Shown: one piece after another, positions 31,073 to 40,371 of the stretch
Position numbering within the stretch: position 1 is the stretch's first letter
Layout: each line of letters opens with the position of its first letter
Source of the DNA: Blattabacterium cuenoti
GTDB taxonomy: Bacteria > Bacteroidota > Bacteroidia > Flavobacteriales > Blattabacteriaceae
Assembly: GCF_014252335.1 (NCBI RefSeq)
Contig: NZ_CP059218.1
Location: forward strand, 393,078 to 457,077
Direction of reading: 5' to 3'
Length of the DNA: 64,000 bases
Program-made: the position numbers and the translations under genes
Notes under the pieces: model-generated
Seen by the model: the letters and a program-made list of their open reading frames with translations, nothing else
What the model was told of the DNA's origin: nothing
Database searches by the model: none

Positions 31073-34000
31073 TTATTCTTCTAAATGAATATCTAATCCT
31101 AATCCTTTTAATTCATAACATAACACATTAAATGATTCTGGATTATTAGGATCAGGCATAGGATCACCTTTAACTATCGATTCATAAGTTTTTGCTCTAC
31201 CTACAACATCATCTGATTTGACTGTTAATATTTCACGTAAAATATTAGAAGCACCAAATGCTTCCAATGCCCACACTTCCATTTCTCCAAATCTTTGTCC
31301 TCCAAATTGAGATTTTCCACCTAAAGGTTGTTGAGTAATTAATGAATAAGGTCCAATTGATCGTGCATGCATTTTATCATCTACCATATGTCCTAATTTT
31401 AACATATATATTACACCAACTGTAGCAGGTTGATCAAAACGTTCTCCAGTACCTCCATCAAATAAATAAGTAGTTCCAAATTTAGGAATATTGGCTTTAT
31501 TTGTAAATTCTGTAATATTATCAATAGTAGCTCCATCAAATATAGGTGTAGAAAATTTAACATTTAATTTATATCCTGCTAAACCTAACACAGTTTCATA
31601 TATTTGTCCTATATTCATTCTAGAAGGTACACCTAAAGGATTTAATACTATATCTACAGGAGTACCATCCTCTAAAAATGGCATATCTTCTTCACGTAAA
31701 ATACGTGCCACTACACCTTTATTACCATGTCTTCCAGCCATCTTATCTCCTACTTTTAATTTTCTTTTTTTGGCTATATATACTTTAGCCATTTTAATAA
31801 TTCCAGATGGAAGTTCATCTCCTACGGAAATTGAAAATTTTTTATGTTGTAAAATATTATATGCATGTTTCATTGCAATTTCATAATTATGTAATATTTC
31901 AGAAATTAAATTATTAGTGTTTATATCATTAGTCCAATTATCATGATTAATTATTAAATAATCTTGTATACTATTTAATAATTTCATAGTAAATTTAGTA
32001 CCTGATTTTATAATTTCTTTTTTATTATCATCATTATAAATTGTTTTAGAAAGTTTACCATTTAGTATAGATAATAATTTAGTTAATAATTTATTTTTTA
32101 ATTCAATAAGTTGTTTATTATATTCTTTTTCTATTTTATCTATCTTTATTTTATCTAGAATTCTAGATTTTTTATTTTTTATACTTCTGGTAAATAATTT
32201 GGTATCAATAACTACTCCAAATAATGATGGTTCTGCTCTTAAAGAAGCATCTTTGACATTTCCTGCTTTATCTCCAAAAATAGCTCTTAATAATTTTTCT
32301 TCAGGTGTCGGATCAGATTCTCCTTTAGGAGTAATTTTACCTATTAAAATATCTCCTGGTTTTACCTCAGCTCCAATTCTTATAATACCATTATCATCTA
32401 AATCTTTTGTAGCATCTTCACTAACATTAGGAATATCATTTGTTAATTCTTCCATTCCTAATTTTGTATCCCTAACATCCAAAGAATATTCATCAATATG
32501 AATTGATGTAAACCAATCTTCGTTAACTACTTTTTCAGAAATTAAAACAGCATCTTCAAAATTATATCCATTACAAGGAATAAATGCAGCTTTTAAATTT
32601 CGACCTAACGCTAATTCCCCGTTTTCTGTAGCATATCCTTCACATAAAATTTGTCCTTTCTTCACTATCATGCCTTTTTTAACAATAGGTTTTAAATTAA
32701 TACAAGTATTTTGATTAGTTTTTCTAAATTTAATTAAATCATATTTTTTCATAGTTGAATCAAAACTAACTAATTCTTCTATTTTCTGTTTTTTTTGATA
32801 AATAATAATTTGTTTTGCATCAACATAATAGACATATCCATCATATTCTGCATGAATTAAAATTCTTGAATCTTTAGCAACTTGTTTTTCTAATCCAGTT
32901 CCCACAATAGGAGTTTCTGGTTTTAATAATGGAACTGCTTGTCTCATCATATTAGATCCCATTAATGCTCTATTGGCATCATCATGTTCTAAAAAAGGTA
33001 TTAAAGAGGCTGAAATAGACGCAATTTGATTTGGTGTTAAATCGATATAATTAACTTCATTAGGAATTACTATAGGAAAATCTCCATCTTTTCTAGCTAT
33101 TATTCTATTAGATATAAAATTACCATATTGATCTATAGCATTTGCTTGAGCTATAATTTTTCCTTCTTCTTCTTCTGCACTAAAATATTTTATTGATTGC
33201 ATATTTACTTTGCCATCATTTGCTAATCTATAAGGAGTTTCAACAAATCCCATTTGATTGATTTTTGCAAAAACAGCAAGTGAAGATATTAATCCAATAT
33301 TTGGACCTTCTGGAGTTTCTATTGGACATAATCTTCCATAATGAGAATAATTTACATCTCTCACTTCAAATCCTGCTCTTTCTCTAGATAAGCCCCCTGG
33401 ACCTAACGCTGATAATCGTCGTTTATGAGTAATTTCAGATAATGGATTTGTTTGATCCATAAATTGAGATAATTGATTTGTACCAAAAAAAGTATTAATT
33501 ACAGAAGATAAAGTTTTAGAATTAATCAAATCTACTGGCATAAAAACTTCATTATCACGTACATTCATTCTTTCTCGAATTGTTCTAGCCATTCTAGCTA
33601 ATCCAATACTAAATTGTGTATATAATTGTTCACCAACAGTTCTAACACGTCTATTAGATAAATGATCTATATCATCAACCTCTCTTTTTGAATTTGATAA
33701 AGCATTTAAATGTTCAACAATAGCAATAATATCTTCTTTAGTTAAAACTAAAGAAGAGTGATTAATATTTAATCCAAGACGTTTATTTAAACGATATCTT
33801 CCAACTGGTCCTAAACTATATCTAGTATCAGAAAAAAATAATTTATCTATAACACTTCTAGCAGTTTCTTCATCTGGTGGATCAGAATTTCTTAATTGTT
33901 TATAAATATATTCTACTGCTTCTTTTTCAGAATTAGTAGGATCTTTTTGTAACGTATTATAAATAATAGAATAATCTTTATTTTTTCCATATTTTTTATG

Positions 34001-34885
34001 TAATAAAATAGTTTTTACATCATGTTGATAAATAATATTAATATGTTTTTTTTCTATAATAGTATCTCTTTCAATTAATATTTCATTCTTTTCTAAAGAA
34101 ATGACTTCTCCAGTTTCTTCATCTACCAAATCTTCATGCCAAATATTTAATATTCTAGCGGCTAATACTCTATCTAATAAATTATTGATATTAATTTTTT
34201 CTATTATTATTTCTTCTGCTAAATTAAAGATTTCTAATATATCTTTATCTCTTTCATATCCAATAGACCGAAGTAAAGTAGTCATTGGTAATTTTTTCTT
34301 TCTATCAATATATGCATACATAACATTATTAATGTCTGTAGCAAATTCAATCCAAGAACCTTTAAATGGTATAATCCTCGCTGAATATAATTTAGTTCCA
34401 TTAGAATGATGAGATTGACTAAAAAATACCCCAGGAGAACGATGAAGTTGAGAGACAATTACACGTTCTGATCCATTAAAAATAAATGATCCTGATGGTG
34501 TCATATATGGATATGTTCCAAGATATACATCCTGATATACAGTTTCAAAATCTTCGTGTTCAGGATCTGTGCAATATAATTTTAATTTTGCTCTTAAAGG
34601 AATACTATATGTTAATCCTCTTTCAAGACATTCTTCTATTGAATATCTTGGGGAATCGATAGTATAACCTTTAAATTCTAAAACAAAAGAATTTCTAGCA
34701 TCTGAAATTGGAAAAATTTCATGAAATGCTTTAAATAACCCTTCATTTTTTCTATTTTTTGGTTTTGTATCAATTTGAAAAAATTCTTTAAATGATTGTA
34801 TTTGAATATCCAAAAAATCAGGATAATCTACATTTTTTTCTACTGTAGCAAAAGAAATTCTATCTGAATTTTTTTCTGTATTCAC
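31073..34885 (-). CDS. rpoB: RNA polymerase subunit beta
   Basis: A 1270-residue core subunit. Recognisable are the [11 protein letters not shown] start region, the rifampicin pocket ([19 protein letters not shown], then [21 protein letters not shown]), the GYNFEDAV segment and the C-terminal [21 protein letters not shown]. The pocket looks like the common sensitive sequence. Translation starts at a GTG at 34885. A Lys/Asn-rich insertion with reduced conservation lies around residue 900-1010. It follows rplL by 56 bases. Confidence 0.98.
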   Translation of the reverse strand: MNTEKNSDRISFATVEKNVDYPDFLDIQIQSFKEFFQIDTKPKNRKNEGLFKAFHEIFPISDARNSFVLEFKGYTIDSPRYSIEECLERGLTYSIPLRAKLKLYCTDPEHEDFETVYQDVYLGTYPYMTPSGSFIFNGSERVIVSQLHRSPGVFFSQSHHSNGTKLYSARIIPFKGSWIEFATDINNVMYAYIDRKKKLPMTTLLRSIGYERDKDILEIFNLAEEIIIEKININNLLDRVLAARILNIWHEDLVDEETGEVISLEKNEILIERDTIIEKKHINIIYQHDVKTILLHKKYGKNKDYSIIYNTLQKDPTNSEKEAVEYIYKQLRNSDPPDEETARSVIDKLFFSDTRYSLGPVGRYRLNKRLGLNINHSSLVLTKEDIIAIVEHLNALSNSKREVDDIDHLSNRRVRTVGEQLYTQFSIGLARMARTIRERMNVRDNEVFMPVDLINSKTLSSVINTFFGTNQLSQFMDQTNPLSEITHKRRLSALGPGGLSRERAGFEVRDVNYSHYGRLCPIETPEGPNIGLISSLAVFAKINQMGFVETPYRLANDGKVNMQSIKYFSAEEEEGKIIAQANAIDQYGNFISNRIIARKDGDFPIVIPNEVNYIDLTPNQIASISASLIPFLEHDDANRALMGSNMMRQAVPLLKPETPIVGTGLEKQVAKDSRILIHAEYDGYVYYVDAKQIIIYQKKQKIEELVSFDSTMKKYDLIKFRKTNQNTCINLKPIVKKGMIVKKGQILCEGYATENGELALGRNLKAAFIPCNGYNFEDAVLISEKVVNEDWFTSIHIDEYSLDVRDTKLGMEELTNDIPNVSEDATKDLDDNGIIRIGAEVKPGDILIGKITPKGESDPTPEEKLLRAIFGDKAGNVKDASLRAEPSLFGVVIDTKLFTRSIKNKKSRILDKIKIDKIEKEYNKQLIELKNKLLTKLLSILNGKLSKTIYNDDNKKEIIKSGTKFTMKLLNSIQDYLIINHDNWTNDINTNNLISEILHNYEIAMKHAYNILQHKKFSISVGDELPSGIIKMAKVYIAKKRKLKVGDKMAGRHGNKGVVARILREEDMPFLEDGTPVDIVLNPLGVPSRMNIGQIYETVLGLAGYKLNVKFSTPIFDGATIDNITEFTNKANIPKFGTTYLFDGGTGERFDQPATVGVIYMLKLGHMVDDKMHARSIGPYSLITQQPLGGKSQFGGQRFGEMEVWALEAFGASNILREILTVKSDDVVGRAKTYESIVKGDPMPDPNNPESFNVLCYELKGLGLDIHLEE

Positions 34886-34941
34886 CTGTATTAACAGTAA
34901 TTTAAATTTCTAATTAAAAATAGTTTATACATTATTGAAAT

Positions 34942-35340
34942 TTATTTTAATTCAATATCTGATCCTATATCTTCAAATTTTTTTTTAATTATTTCTGCTT
35001 CTTTTTTATCTACAGATTTTTTAATTATTTGTGGAACATTATCTACTATATCTTTAGATTCTTTTAATCCTTTACCAGTAATTTCTTTGACTAATTTAAC
35101 TAAAGATAATTTAGAATTTCCTAAAGATTTTAAAACTAAATCAAAAACATTTTTTTCTTCTTGTTGATCAATATTATTTGCTATTTTGTCAGCAGGTAGA
35201 GTAGATGTATTGTTTAATGAATGAATAGTACTAGGTTCAATGCCGTATTCTGTTTTTAATAATATCGCTAATTCATTAACTTCTTTGACTGTTAAATTTA
35301 CTAATTGTTCTGCTAATTTTTTTATCATCTTATTATTCAA
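34942..35340 (-). CDS. rplL: Large ribosomal subunit protein bL12
   Basis: A 132-residue stalk protein. It has the N-terminal dimerisation helices (KLAEQLVNLTVKEVNELA), a short hinge that is Asn/Asp/Gln-rich rather than Ala-rich, and the C-terminal factor-binding domain with KLSLVKLVKEITGKGLKESKDIVD. The start overlaps the end of rplJ by 8 bases. The loss of Ala in the hinge reflects AT-bias. It recruits translation GTPases such as EF-Tu, encoded upstream. Confidence 0.95.
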   Translation of the reverse strand: MNNKMIKKLAEQLVNLTVKEVNELAILLKTEYGIEPSTIHSLNNTSTLPADKIANNIDQQEEKNVFDLVLKSLGNSKLSLVKLVKEITGKGLKESKDIVDNVPQIIKKSVDKKEAEIIKKKFEDIGSDIELK

Positions 35341-35857
35341 TTTGTAAGTTATTTTTCAATGAATCAAAAATTATAAATAATTGATTTTTACCTAAAGATA
35401 ATAAAATCTGTTTGATTGGATATTTAATTGATTGAATAATATCTAAAATTAAATCTTTTTTGGACTTTACATGAATTAATATATCTAAATCTTTATTTCC
35501 ATAATAAAAATTTTCCTCTACATATGCACCTTTTAAATAAGGTTTTTCTAATTTTTCATCAACATGAAATTTTTTGATAATTTTAGAGGGTATATTTCCT
35601 AAATTAGAACATAAAATAGATGTATTTCCTTTTAATAATGGACTAAATGGTAAAAATTTTTTATTTTTTTGTAATGCTTTGTTTAAAAGAGTATTCTTTA
35701 CTACTGTCATTTTTACATTAATGGTATTAAATTGTTTTCTTAAATTCATAATTTGATTAGCATTTAATCCTGATATATCCATTATATAAATGGAATTATT
35801 ATTATCTAATAATGAATGTAAATTTAAAATATATTTAATTTTTTGTTCCTTTTTCAT
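35333..35857 (-). CDS. rplJ: Large ribosomal subunit protein uL10
   Basis: A 174-residue stalk base protein that binds 23S rRNA and the bL12 dimers. The N-terminal region has the IMDISGLNANQIMNLRK segment and VKNTLLNKAL, typical of L10, and the C-terminal helix would carry bL12. It overlaps rplA by 23 bases and rplL by 8. No leader exists before it, so the autogenous L10 leader control known in E. coli is absent here. Confidence 0.94.
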   Translation of the reverse strand: MKKEQKIKYILNLHSLLDNNNSIYIMDISGLNANQIMNLRKQFNTINVKMTVVKNTLLNKALQKNKKFLPFSPLLKGNTSILCSNLGNIPSKIIKKFHVDEKLEKPYLKGAYVEENFYYGNKDLDILIHVKSKKDLILDIIQSIKYPIKQILLSLGKNQLFIIFDSLKNNLQIE

Positions 35858-36587
35858 TATGTTTTTTTAAAACTAAACTGTTTAAATTTATTAAAATACT
35901 ATTACTCATAGTAGATGATATATAAATTTTATTAATACCATCAAATCCACTTATACTTTCTTTACAATTATGTATGACCTGTTGAAATAGTTCATTGGCA
36001 TTATTTAATAAATAATTAGAAGAAAAAGAAATTTTTCCAATAGAAGAATGCACAATACCATAACGATCTGATTTAAATGATCTTTTTCCACATTTAATTT
36101 CTTTTATAGATTTAGATGGATCTTTAGTTACAGTTTCTAATTTAGGATTGGGCATTAAACCTTTTGGTCCTAATATTTTTCCTACATCTAATAATTGGTT
36201 CATAATAGATGGAATTGCTATAATTACATCTACATTGAGCCACCCAGATTTAATTTTATTAATATATTCTAATCCAACATAATCTGCACCAGATTGTTTA
36301 ACTTCTATTTCTTGTTCTTTAGGAACTAAAGCTAAAATACTAATATTTTTTCCTAATCCATGTGGAAATTTTATAATTCCTCTTAAAATTTGATTTTTAA
36401 AACGTTTATTAATTTTTAACCGAATAGCAACATCTACAGAAGAATCAAATTTGACAAAAGAAATCATTTTGATTATAGATATTGCTTCTTCTAAAGAATA
36501 TGCTTTCTTTTCGATTTTATTTAAATATTTTTTTTGATTTTTTGTAAATTTTTTTGTTATCATTTCATTCATTATTATTTTATTCAA
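35835..36587 (-). CDS. rplA: Large ribosomal subunit protein uL1
   Basis: A 250-residue L1 protein: AYSLEEAISIIK near the N-terminus, the GLEYINKIKSGWLNVD region, GKILGPKGLMPNPK and the SIGKISFSSNYLLNN strand. The first ATG overlaps rplK by 4 bases; an internal Met at residue 9 would match the common family start better, so the start is uncertain. It overlaps rplJ by 23 bases. It binds the mobile L1 stalk of 23S rRNA. Confidence 0.95.
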   Translation of the reverse strand: MNKIIMNEMITKKFTKNQKKYLNKIEKKAYSLEEAISIIKMISFVKFDSSVDVAIRLKINKRFKNQILRGIIKFPHGLGKNISILALVPKEQEIEVKQSGADYVGLEYINKIKSGWLNVDVIIAIPSIMNQLLDVGKILGPKGLMPNPKLETVTKDPSKSIKEIKCGKRSFKSDRYGIVHSSIGKISFSSNYLLNNANELFQQVIHNCKESISGFDGINKIYISSTMSNSILINLNSLVLKKHNEKGTKN

Positions 36588-37021
36588 ATAATATCAATAC
36601 CTAAAGATTTCGCAGTTCCAATAATCATAGACATAGCTGATTTTATAGAATAACAATTCATATCTTTTATTTTATTATTAGCAATCGTTTTAATTTGATT
36701 CATATTTATTGTTCCTATTTTTTCACGATTTGATTCCTTTGATCCTTTTTTTTTATTTATTAAATTTAGTAATTGAATAGATACTGGAGGTTGTTTAATT
36801 ATAAAAGAAAAAGATTTATTTTTATAAATATTAATAATAACTGGGCATAGTAGTCCTTTCAATCCTTTAGTTTTATGATTATATTGTTTACAAAATTCCA
36901 TAATATTGACTCCTGAACTACCTAACATTGGACCAATAGGAGGAGCTGGATTTGCTTGTCCACCATAGATTTTTTGAATTTTTATGGTTTTGATCAATGT
37001 CAAAGATTCATGATATATCAT
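36584..37021 (-). CDS. rplK: Large ribosomal subunit protein uL11
   Basis: A 145-residue protein of the GTPase centre. The YGGQANPAPPIGPMLG segment and VNIMEFCKQYN are the diagnostic N-terminal region; the C-terminal rRNA-binding domain ends with SAMSMIIGTAKSLGI. It overlaps nusG and rplA by 4 bases each, so translation is coupled. Confidence 0.96.
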   Translation of the reverse strand: MIYHESLTLIKTIKIQKIYGGQANPAPPIGPMLGSSGVNIMEFCKQYNHKTKGLKGLLCPVIINIYKNKSFSFIIKQPPVSIQLLNLINKKKGSKESNREKIGTINMNQIKTIANNKIKDMNCYSIKSAMSMIIGTAKSLGIDII

Positions 37022-37572
37022 AAAATTTTTTCTATTTGTGTAAAATTTAATTCTAATGGTGTTTTTCTACCAAAAATTAAAACAGATAATTCTAATTTTC
37101 TTTTTTCTTGATTTATTTTTTCAATGGTACCATTAAATCCACTAAAAGGACCATCTATTACTTTAATAGTTTCTCCAATTAAAAAAGGTAAATTAATATT
37201 TATATATTTATTAGATAATTTATCTGTATTAGTTCCTAATATTTTATCAACTTCTTCTTTTCTCATAGGTATTGCTTTTCCACCTTTTTTATCACTTAAA
37301 AAATTAATTACTCCAGGAACATTTTTGATAGCATGAATTGTTTTGAGTGCAAGAAATGCTTCTATCATAACATATCCTGGATAATGAACTTTTTCTCTAT
37401 GAATTTTTTTACCTTTTCTCATATGAATAACTTTTTCAATAGGTACTAATATTTTTCCTATATATTCTTTAAATCCATTATTTTTTATTTCATGTTCTAT
37501 ATATGATTTTACTTTATTTTCTTGTCCACTAATCGTTTTTAAAACATACCATTTTCTTTCTAAAGGTCCCAT
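37018..37572 (-). CDS. nusG: Transcription termination/antitermination protein NusG
   Basis: A 184-residue NusG with an NGN domain (KWYVLKTISGQENKVKSYIE; YPGYVMIEAF) and a C-terminal KOW domain (VIDGPFSGFNGTIEKI). It binds RNA polymerase and links it to the ribosome or Rho. It sits 5 bases after secE and overlaps rplK by 4 bases, in the classic secE-nusG-rplK order. Confidence 0.96.
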   Translation of the reverse strand: MGPLERKWYVLKTISGQENKVKSYIEHEIKNNGFKEYIGKILVPIEKVIHMRKGKKIHREKVHYPGYVMIEAFLALKTIHAIKNVPGVINFLSDKKGGKAIPMRKEEVDKILGTNTDKLSNKYININLPFLIGETIKVIDGPFSGFNGTIEKINQEKRKLELSVLIFGRKTPLELNFTQIEKIL

Positions 37573-37577
37573 TTTAT

Positions 37578-37778
37578 TTAATTATTTTTTATTTTCAAAA
37601 GAAAAAATTTTTTTATAAAAAAAATAAAAATTTGATCTACTCCATATAAACATATGGATAGTAATATTGAAACAAAAAATACTAATAATGTAGTTTGTTT
37701 TAAATTGTTCCAATTAGTCCATGTTATATTATAAAATAATTCATTACACACTTCTATCAAATAATACGTTTTTTTCAC
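37578..37778 (-). CDS. secE: Preprotein translocase subunit SecE
   Basis: A 66-residue protein with one transmembrane helix (about 29-52) preceded by an amphipathic helix containing the ITWTNW version of the family VTWPT motif. Its short bacterial form and location directly before nusG make the call secure. SecE clamps the SecY channel. Confidence 0.88.
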   Translation of the reverse strand: MKKTYYLIEVCNELFYNITWTNWNNLKQTTLLVFFVSILLSICLYGVDQIFIFFIKKFFLLKIKNN

Positions 37779-37798
37779 AAATAAACAATATTTTTTTG

Positions 37799-37872
37799 CA
37801 CGGATGGTAAGAATCGAACTTACGACCTTCGGTTTTGGAGACCGATGCTCTACCTATCTAAGCTACATCCGT
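37799..37872 (-). tRNA. tRNA-Trp, anticodon CCA
   Basis: On the minus strand the acceptor ACGGATG pairs with CATCCGT, the anticodon loop is CTCCAAA (CCA), and the T-arm is GTAAG-TTCGATT-CTTAC with discriminator G. It lies between tuf and secE, a position conserved in many bacteria. Confidence 0.95.
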
Positions 37873-37948
37873 TTAAGAGTAATATGTTTAATATGTTTAT
37901 TCAATAGTATTAAATAGTGTTGTCTATTTATATTTCTTGATATGTAAT

Positions 37949-39136
37949 TTAATTAATAATTGACACTACTTGTCCTGCTCCAATAGTTTTTCCACCTTCT
38001 CTAATCGCAAAACGTAAATTTTCACTTAATGCTACTGGTTGATTTAAATTTACTTCTATTAAGATATTATCTCCAGGCATTACCATTTCTACTCCATCTG
38101 ATAATTTAATTTCTCCAGTTACATCTGTAGTTCGTAAATAAAATTGAGGTCTATATTTATTATGAAATGGTGTATGTCTACCTCCTTCTTCTTTTGTTAA
38201 AACATATACTTTAGCCTTAAAATTTTTATAAGGTTTTACTATACCAGGTGATGAAATTACCATTCCACGTTTAATATCCTTTTTTTCTATTCCACGTAAT
38301 AATAATCCAACATTATCTCCAGCTTGTCCTCTATCCAAAATTTTGCGAAACATTTCAACACCAGTCACAGTAGATGTTAATTTTTTGTCACTAAATCCAA
38401 TAATTTCAACTATATTTCCAGTATTAATGATTCCACTTTCTATTCTACCAGTTGCAACAGTTCCCCTACCTGTAATTGTAAATACATCTTCTACAGACAT
38501 TAAAAATGATTTATCTATTTCACGAATAGGATTGGGAATATATTCATCTAATACATTCATTAAATCTTTTATTTTTTCAATCCATTTTTCTTCTCCATTT
38601 AATGCACCCAATGCAGATCCTTGTACAATAGGAATATTTTCTCCATCATATTCATATTTTGTAAGTAATTCTCTGATTTCCATTTCAACAAGTTCTAATA
38701 ATTCAGTATCTGCTACTTGATCAACTTTATTTATAAAAACAACAATTTTAGGTACTCCTACTTGACGTGCTAATAAAATATGTTCTCTAGTTTGTGGCAT
38801 AGGACCATCTGTTGCTGCAACAACTAAAATGGCTCCATCCATTTGAGCTGCTCCAGTAATCATATTTTTAATATAATCTGCATGACCAGGACAATCAACA
38901 TGTGCATAATGACGTTTAATAGTTTCATATTCTACATGAGAGGTATTTATAGTAATTCCTCTTTCTTTTTCTTCAGGTGCATTATCAATTGCATCAAAAC
39001 TTTTTTCTTCAGCTAATCCTGCTTGTGATAATACTTTTGTAATAGCTGCAGTTAAAGTAGTTTTTCCATGATCTACATGACCAGTAGTTCCTATATTTAA
39101 ATGTGGTTTATCTCTTTTAAATTTTTTTTTTACCAT
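37949..39136 (-). CDS. tuf: Elongation factor Tu
   Basis: A 395-residue translational GTPase delivering aminoacyl-tRNA. G1 is GHVDHGKT, G3 DCPGHADY, G4 NKVDQ and G5 SALGA, followed by domains 2 and 3 ending VGAGQ-like (IGAGQVVSI). A TTG two codons upstream is in frame, but the ATG at 39136 matches the family start. It ends a tRNA cluster and precedes tRNA-Trp and secE. Only one tuf is visible in the window. Confidence 0.98.
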   Translation of the reverse strand: MVKKKFKRDKPHLNIGTTGHVDHGKTTLTAAITKVLSQAGLAEEKSFDAIDNAPEEKERGITINTSHVEYETIKRHYAHVDCPGHADYIKNMITGAAQMDGAILVVAATDGPMPQTREHILLARQVGVPKIVVFINKVDQVADTELLELVEMEIRELLTKYEYDGENIPIVQGSALGALNGEEKWIEKIKDLMNVLDEYIPNPIREIDKSFLMSVEDVFTITGRGTVATGRIESGIINTGNIVEIIGFSDKKLTSTVTGVEMFRKILDRGQAGDNVGLLLRGIEKKDIKRGMVISSPGIVKPYKNFKAKVYVLTKEEGGRHTPFHNKYRPQFYLRTTDVTGEIKLSDGVEMVMPGDNILIEVNLNQPVALSENLRFAIREGGKTIGAGQVVSIIN

Positions 39137-39156
39137 GATCAATTAATTAAAGAATA

Positions 39157-39228
<72 letters not shown>

Positions 39229-39245
39229 CATAATAATAATCAAAG

Positions 39246-39319
39246 AGCGGAAGACGGGATTTGAACCCGCGACTTTCAACTTGGAAGGCTGATGCTCTAA
39301 CCAACTGAGCTACTTCCGC
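39246..39319 (-). tRNA. tRNA-Gly, anticodon UCC
   Basis: A minus-strand cloverleaf with acceptor GCGGAAG/CTTCCGC, anticodon loop CTTCCAA (UCC) and T-arm GCGGG-TTCAAAT-CCCGT, discriminator T. It is 17 bases from tRNA-Thr(GGU). Confidence 0.96.
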
Positions 39320-39331
39320 ATGTGTATAATA

Positions 39332-39415
39332 TGGGGAGAGCAGGATTCGAACCTGCGAAGGCACTGCCAACAGATTTACAGTCTGTCCTCGTTAACCAAA
39401 CTTGAGTATCTCCCC
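39332..39415 (-). tRNA. tRNA-Tyr, anticodon GUA
   Basis: A class II tRNA of 84 bases with a long variable arm. The acceptor is GGGGAGA/TCTCCCC, the anticodon loop CTGTAAA (GUA), and the T-arm GCAGG-TTCGAAT-CCTGC with discriminator A. A 108-base AT-rich spacer separates it from the upstream tRNA-Thr(UGU). Confidence 0.96.
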
Positions 39416-39523
39416 TTTTATATTTATATTTATAATTAATTTAATACTTTAATTCAATTCAATTGTTTCTTTTCTTTTTATTTTATTATCAATATAATTT
39501 TATATAATAATTATTTTGAACAA

Positions 39524-39597
39524 AGCCGGTAGAGGGATTCGAACCCACGCCCCCGAGATTACAAATCACGTGCTCTGACCAACTGAGCTACACCGGC
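39524..39597 (-). tRNA. tRNA-Thr, anticodon UGU
   Basis: A minus-strand cloverleaf with acceptor GCCGGTG/TACCGGC and anticodon loop TTTGTAA (UGU). Both the anticodon stem (CGTGA/TCTCG) and T-stem (GTGGG/CCCTC) contain one U-U mismatch. It is the first RNA of the tRNA-tuf operon, about 40 bases after the predicted transcription start. Confidence 0.93.
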
Positions 39598-39642
39598 TAG
39601 TGTGTAATAATGAATTACGACTAATAAAGAATCAGGTATTCA

Positions 39643-39673
39643 CAAATCTATAGAGATTTTTATAAATCTCAAA
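39643..39673 (-). promoter_or_regulatory. Bacteroidetes-type promoter of the tRNA-tuf-rpoBC operon
   Basis: On the minus strand TTTG (39673-39670), a 19-base spacer, then TAGATTTG (39650-39643) matches TTTG-N19-21-TAnnTTTG at every fixed position. Transcription would begin near 39636, about 39 bases before tRNA-Thr(UGU). The spacer includes a small inverted repeat GAGATTT/AAATCTC. The lspA stop is 14 bases upstream. Confidence 0.7.
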
Positions 39674-39686
39674 AAAATAATAATTT

Positions 39687-40349
39687 TTAATATAATTCTA
39701 TTTTTATTATTTTTTTTCTAAAAAAAAATAATAAAAATATTCCTAATGTGATTAAAATATCAGCAAAATTAAAAATAAATTGAAAAAATTGTATATGATA
39801 TCCTCCAAAAATAGGAATATAATAAGGAATATAAATATTAACTATTGGTAGATAAAATATATCTACTACACATCCATTCATTAATGGAGCATATCCTTGA
39901 TTATTATAAATAATTAAATTATTAAATTTAGAAATTTCTGAGTATGTAATCCATTTGTTAATTACTTTATTATAAACAGTACCAGTTTTAAATAACAGTC
40001 CATATAAAGCACTATCAAAAAAATTTCCAATAGATCCTGAACAAATTAAAATTAAAGGTACAATTAAATAATTTAAATATTTATTTTGATATTTATTATA
40101 AAATAATAAAATACAATATAATATTATTATAATAAATACTAAACGTAATATACTTAAACATAATTTACCATAAAATCCTGGTAAAATAGATATTCCATAA
40201 GCCATACCAGGATTTTCTACAAATAGAATCCAAAAAAAAGAAAAAATAGAAATACCAGTACCAGGAATGAAATGAGTTTTAACATAAATTTTTAAACATT
40301 GATCTATGAAAATAGAAAAAATACTAATACTAAACATAATTTTTTTCAC
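39687..40349 (-). CDS. lspA: Lipoprotein signal peptidase (signal peptidase II)
   Basis: A 220-residue membrane aspartyl protease that removes signal peptides before the lipidated Cys. Four hydrophobic helices are visible. The two catalytic Asp regions are GNFFDSALYG and FNFADILIT, with the family VENPGMAYG loop between helices. It is longer than the E. coli enzyme because of an insertion between the catalytic segments, as in other Bacteroidetes. It starts with GTG at 40349, 22 bases after ileS. The two lipoproteins in this window are its likely substrates. Confidence 0.92.
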   Translation of the reverse strand: MKKIMFSISIFSIFIDQCLKIYVKTHFIPGTGISIFSFFWILFVENPGMAYGISILPGFYGKLCLSILRLVFIIIILYCILLFYNKYQNKYLNYLIVPLILICSGSIGNFFDSALYGLLFKTGTVYNKVINKWITYSEISKFNNLIIYNNQGYAPLMNGCVVDIFYLPIVNIYIPYYIPIFGGYHIQFFQFIFNFADILITLGIFLLFFFRKKIIKIELY

Positions 40350-40371
40350 AATGTTAAAAATGTTAAGTATT

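Noticed and set aside
31491-31886. Plus-strand frames inside rpoB (also 32199-32501 and 34101-34409)
   Set aside because: They are mirror frames of rpoB caused by AT-rich codon bias; no independent signal.
39651-39669. GAGATTT/AAATCTC hairpin after lspA as a terminator
   Set aside because: No T-run follows on either coding direction, and the repeat lies between the -33 and -7 elements of a better-supported promoter.
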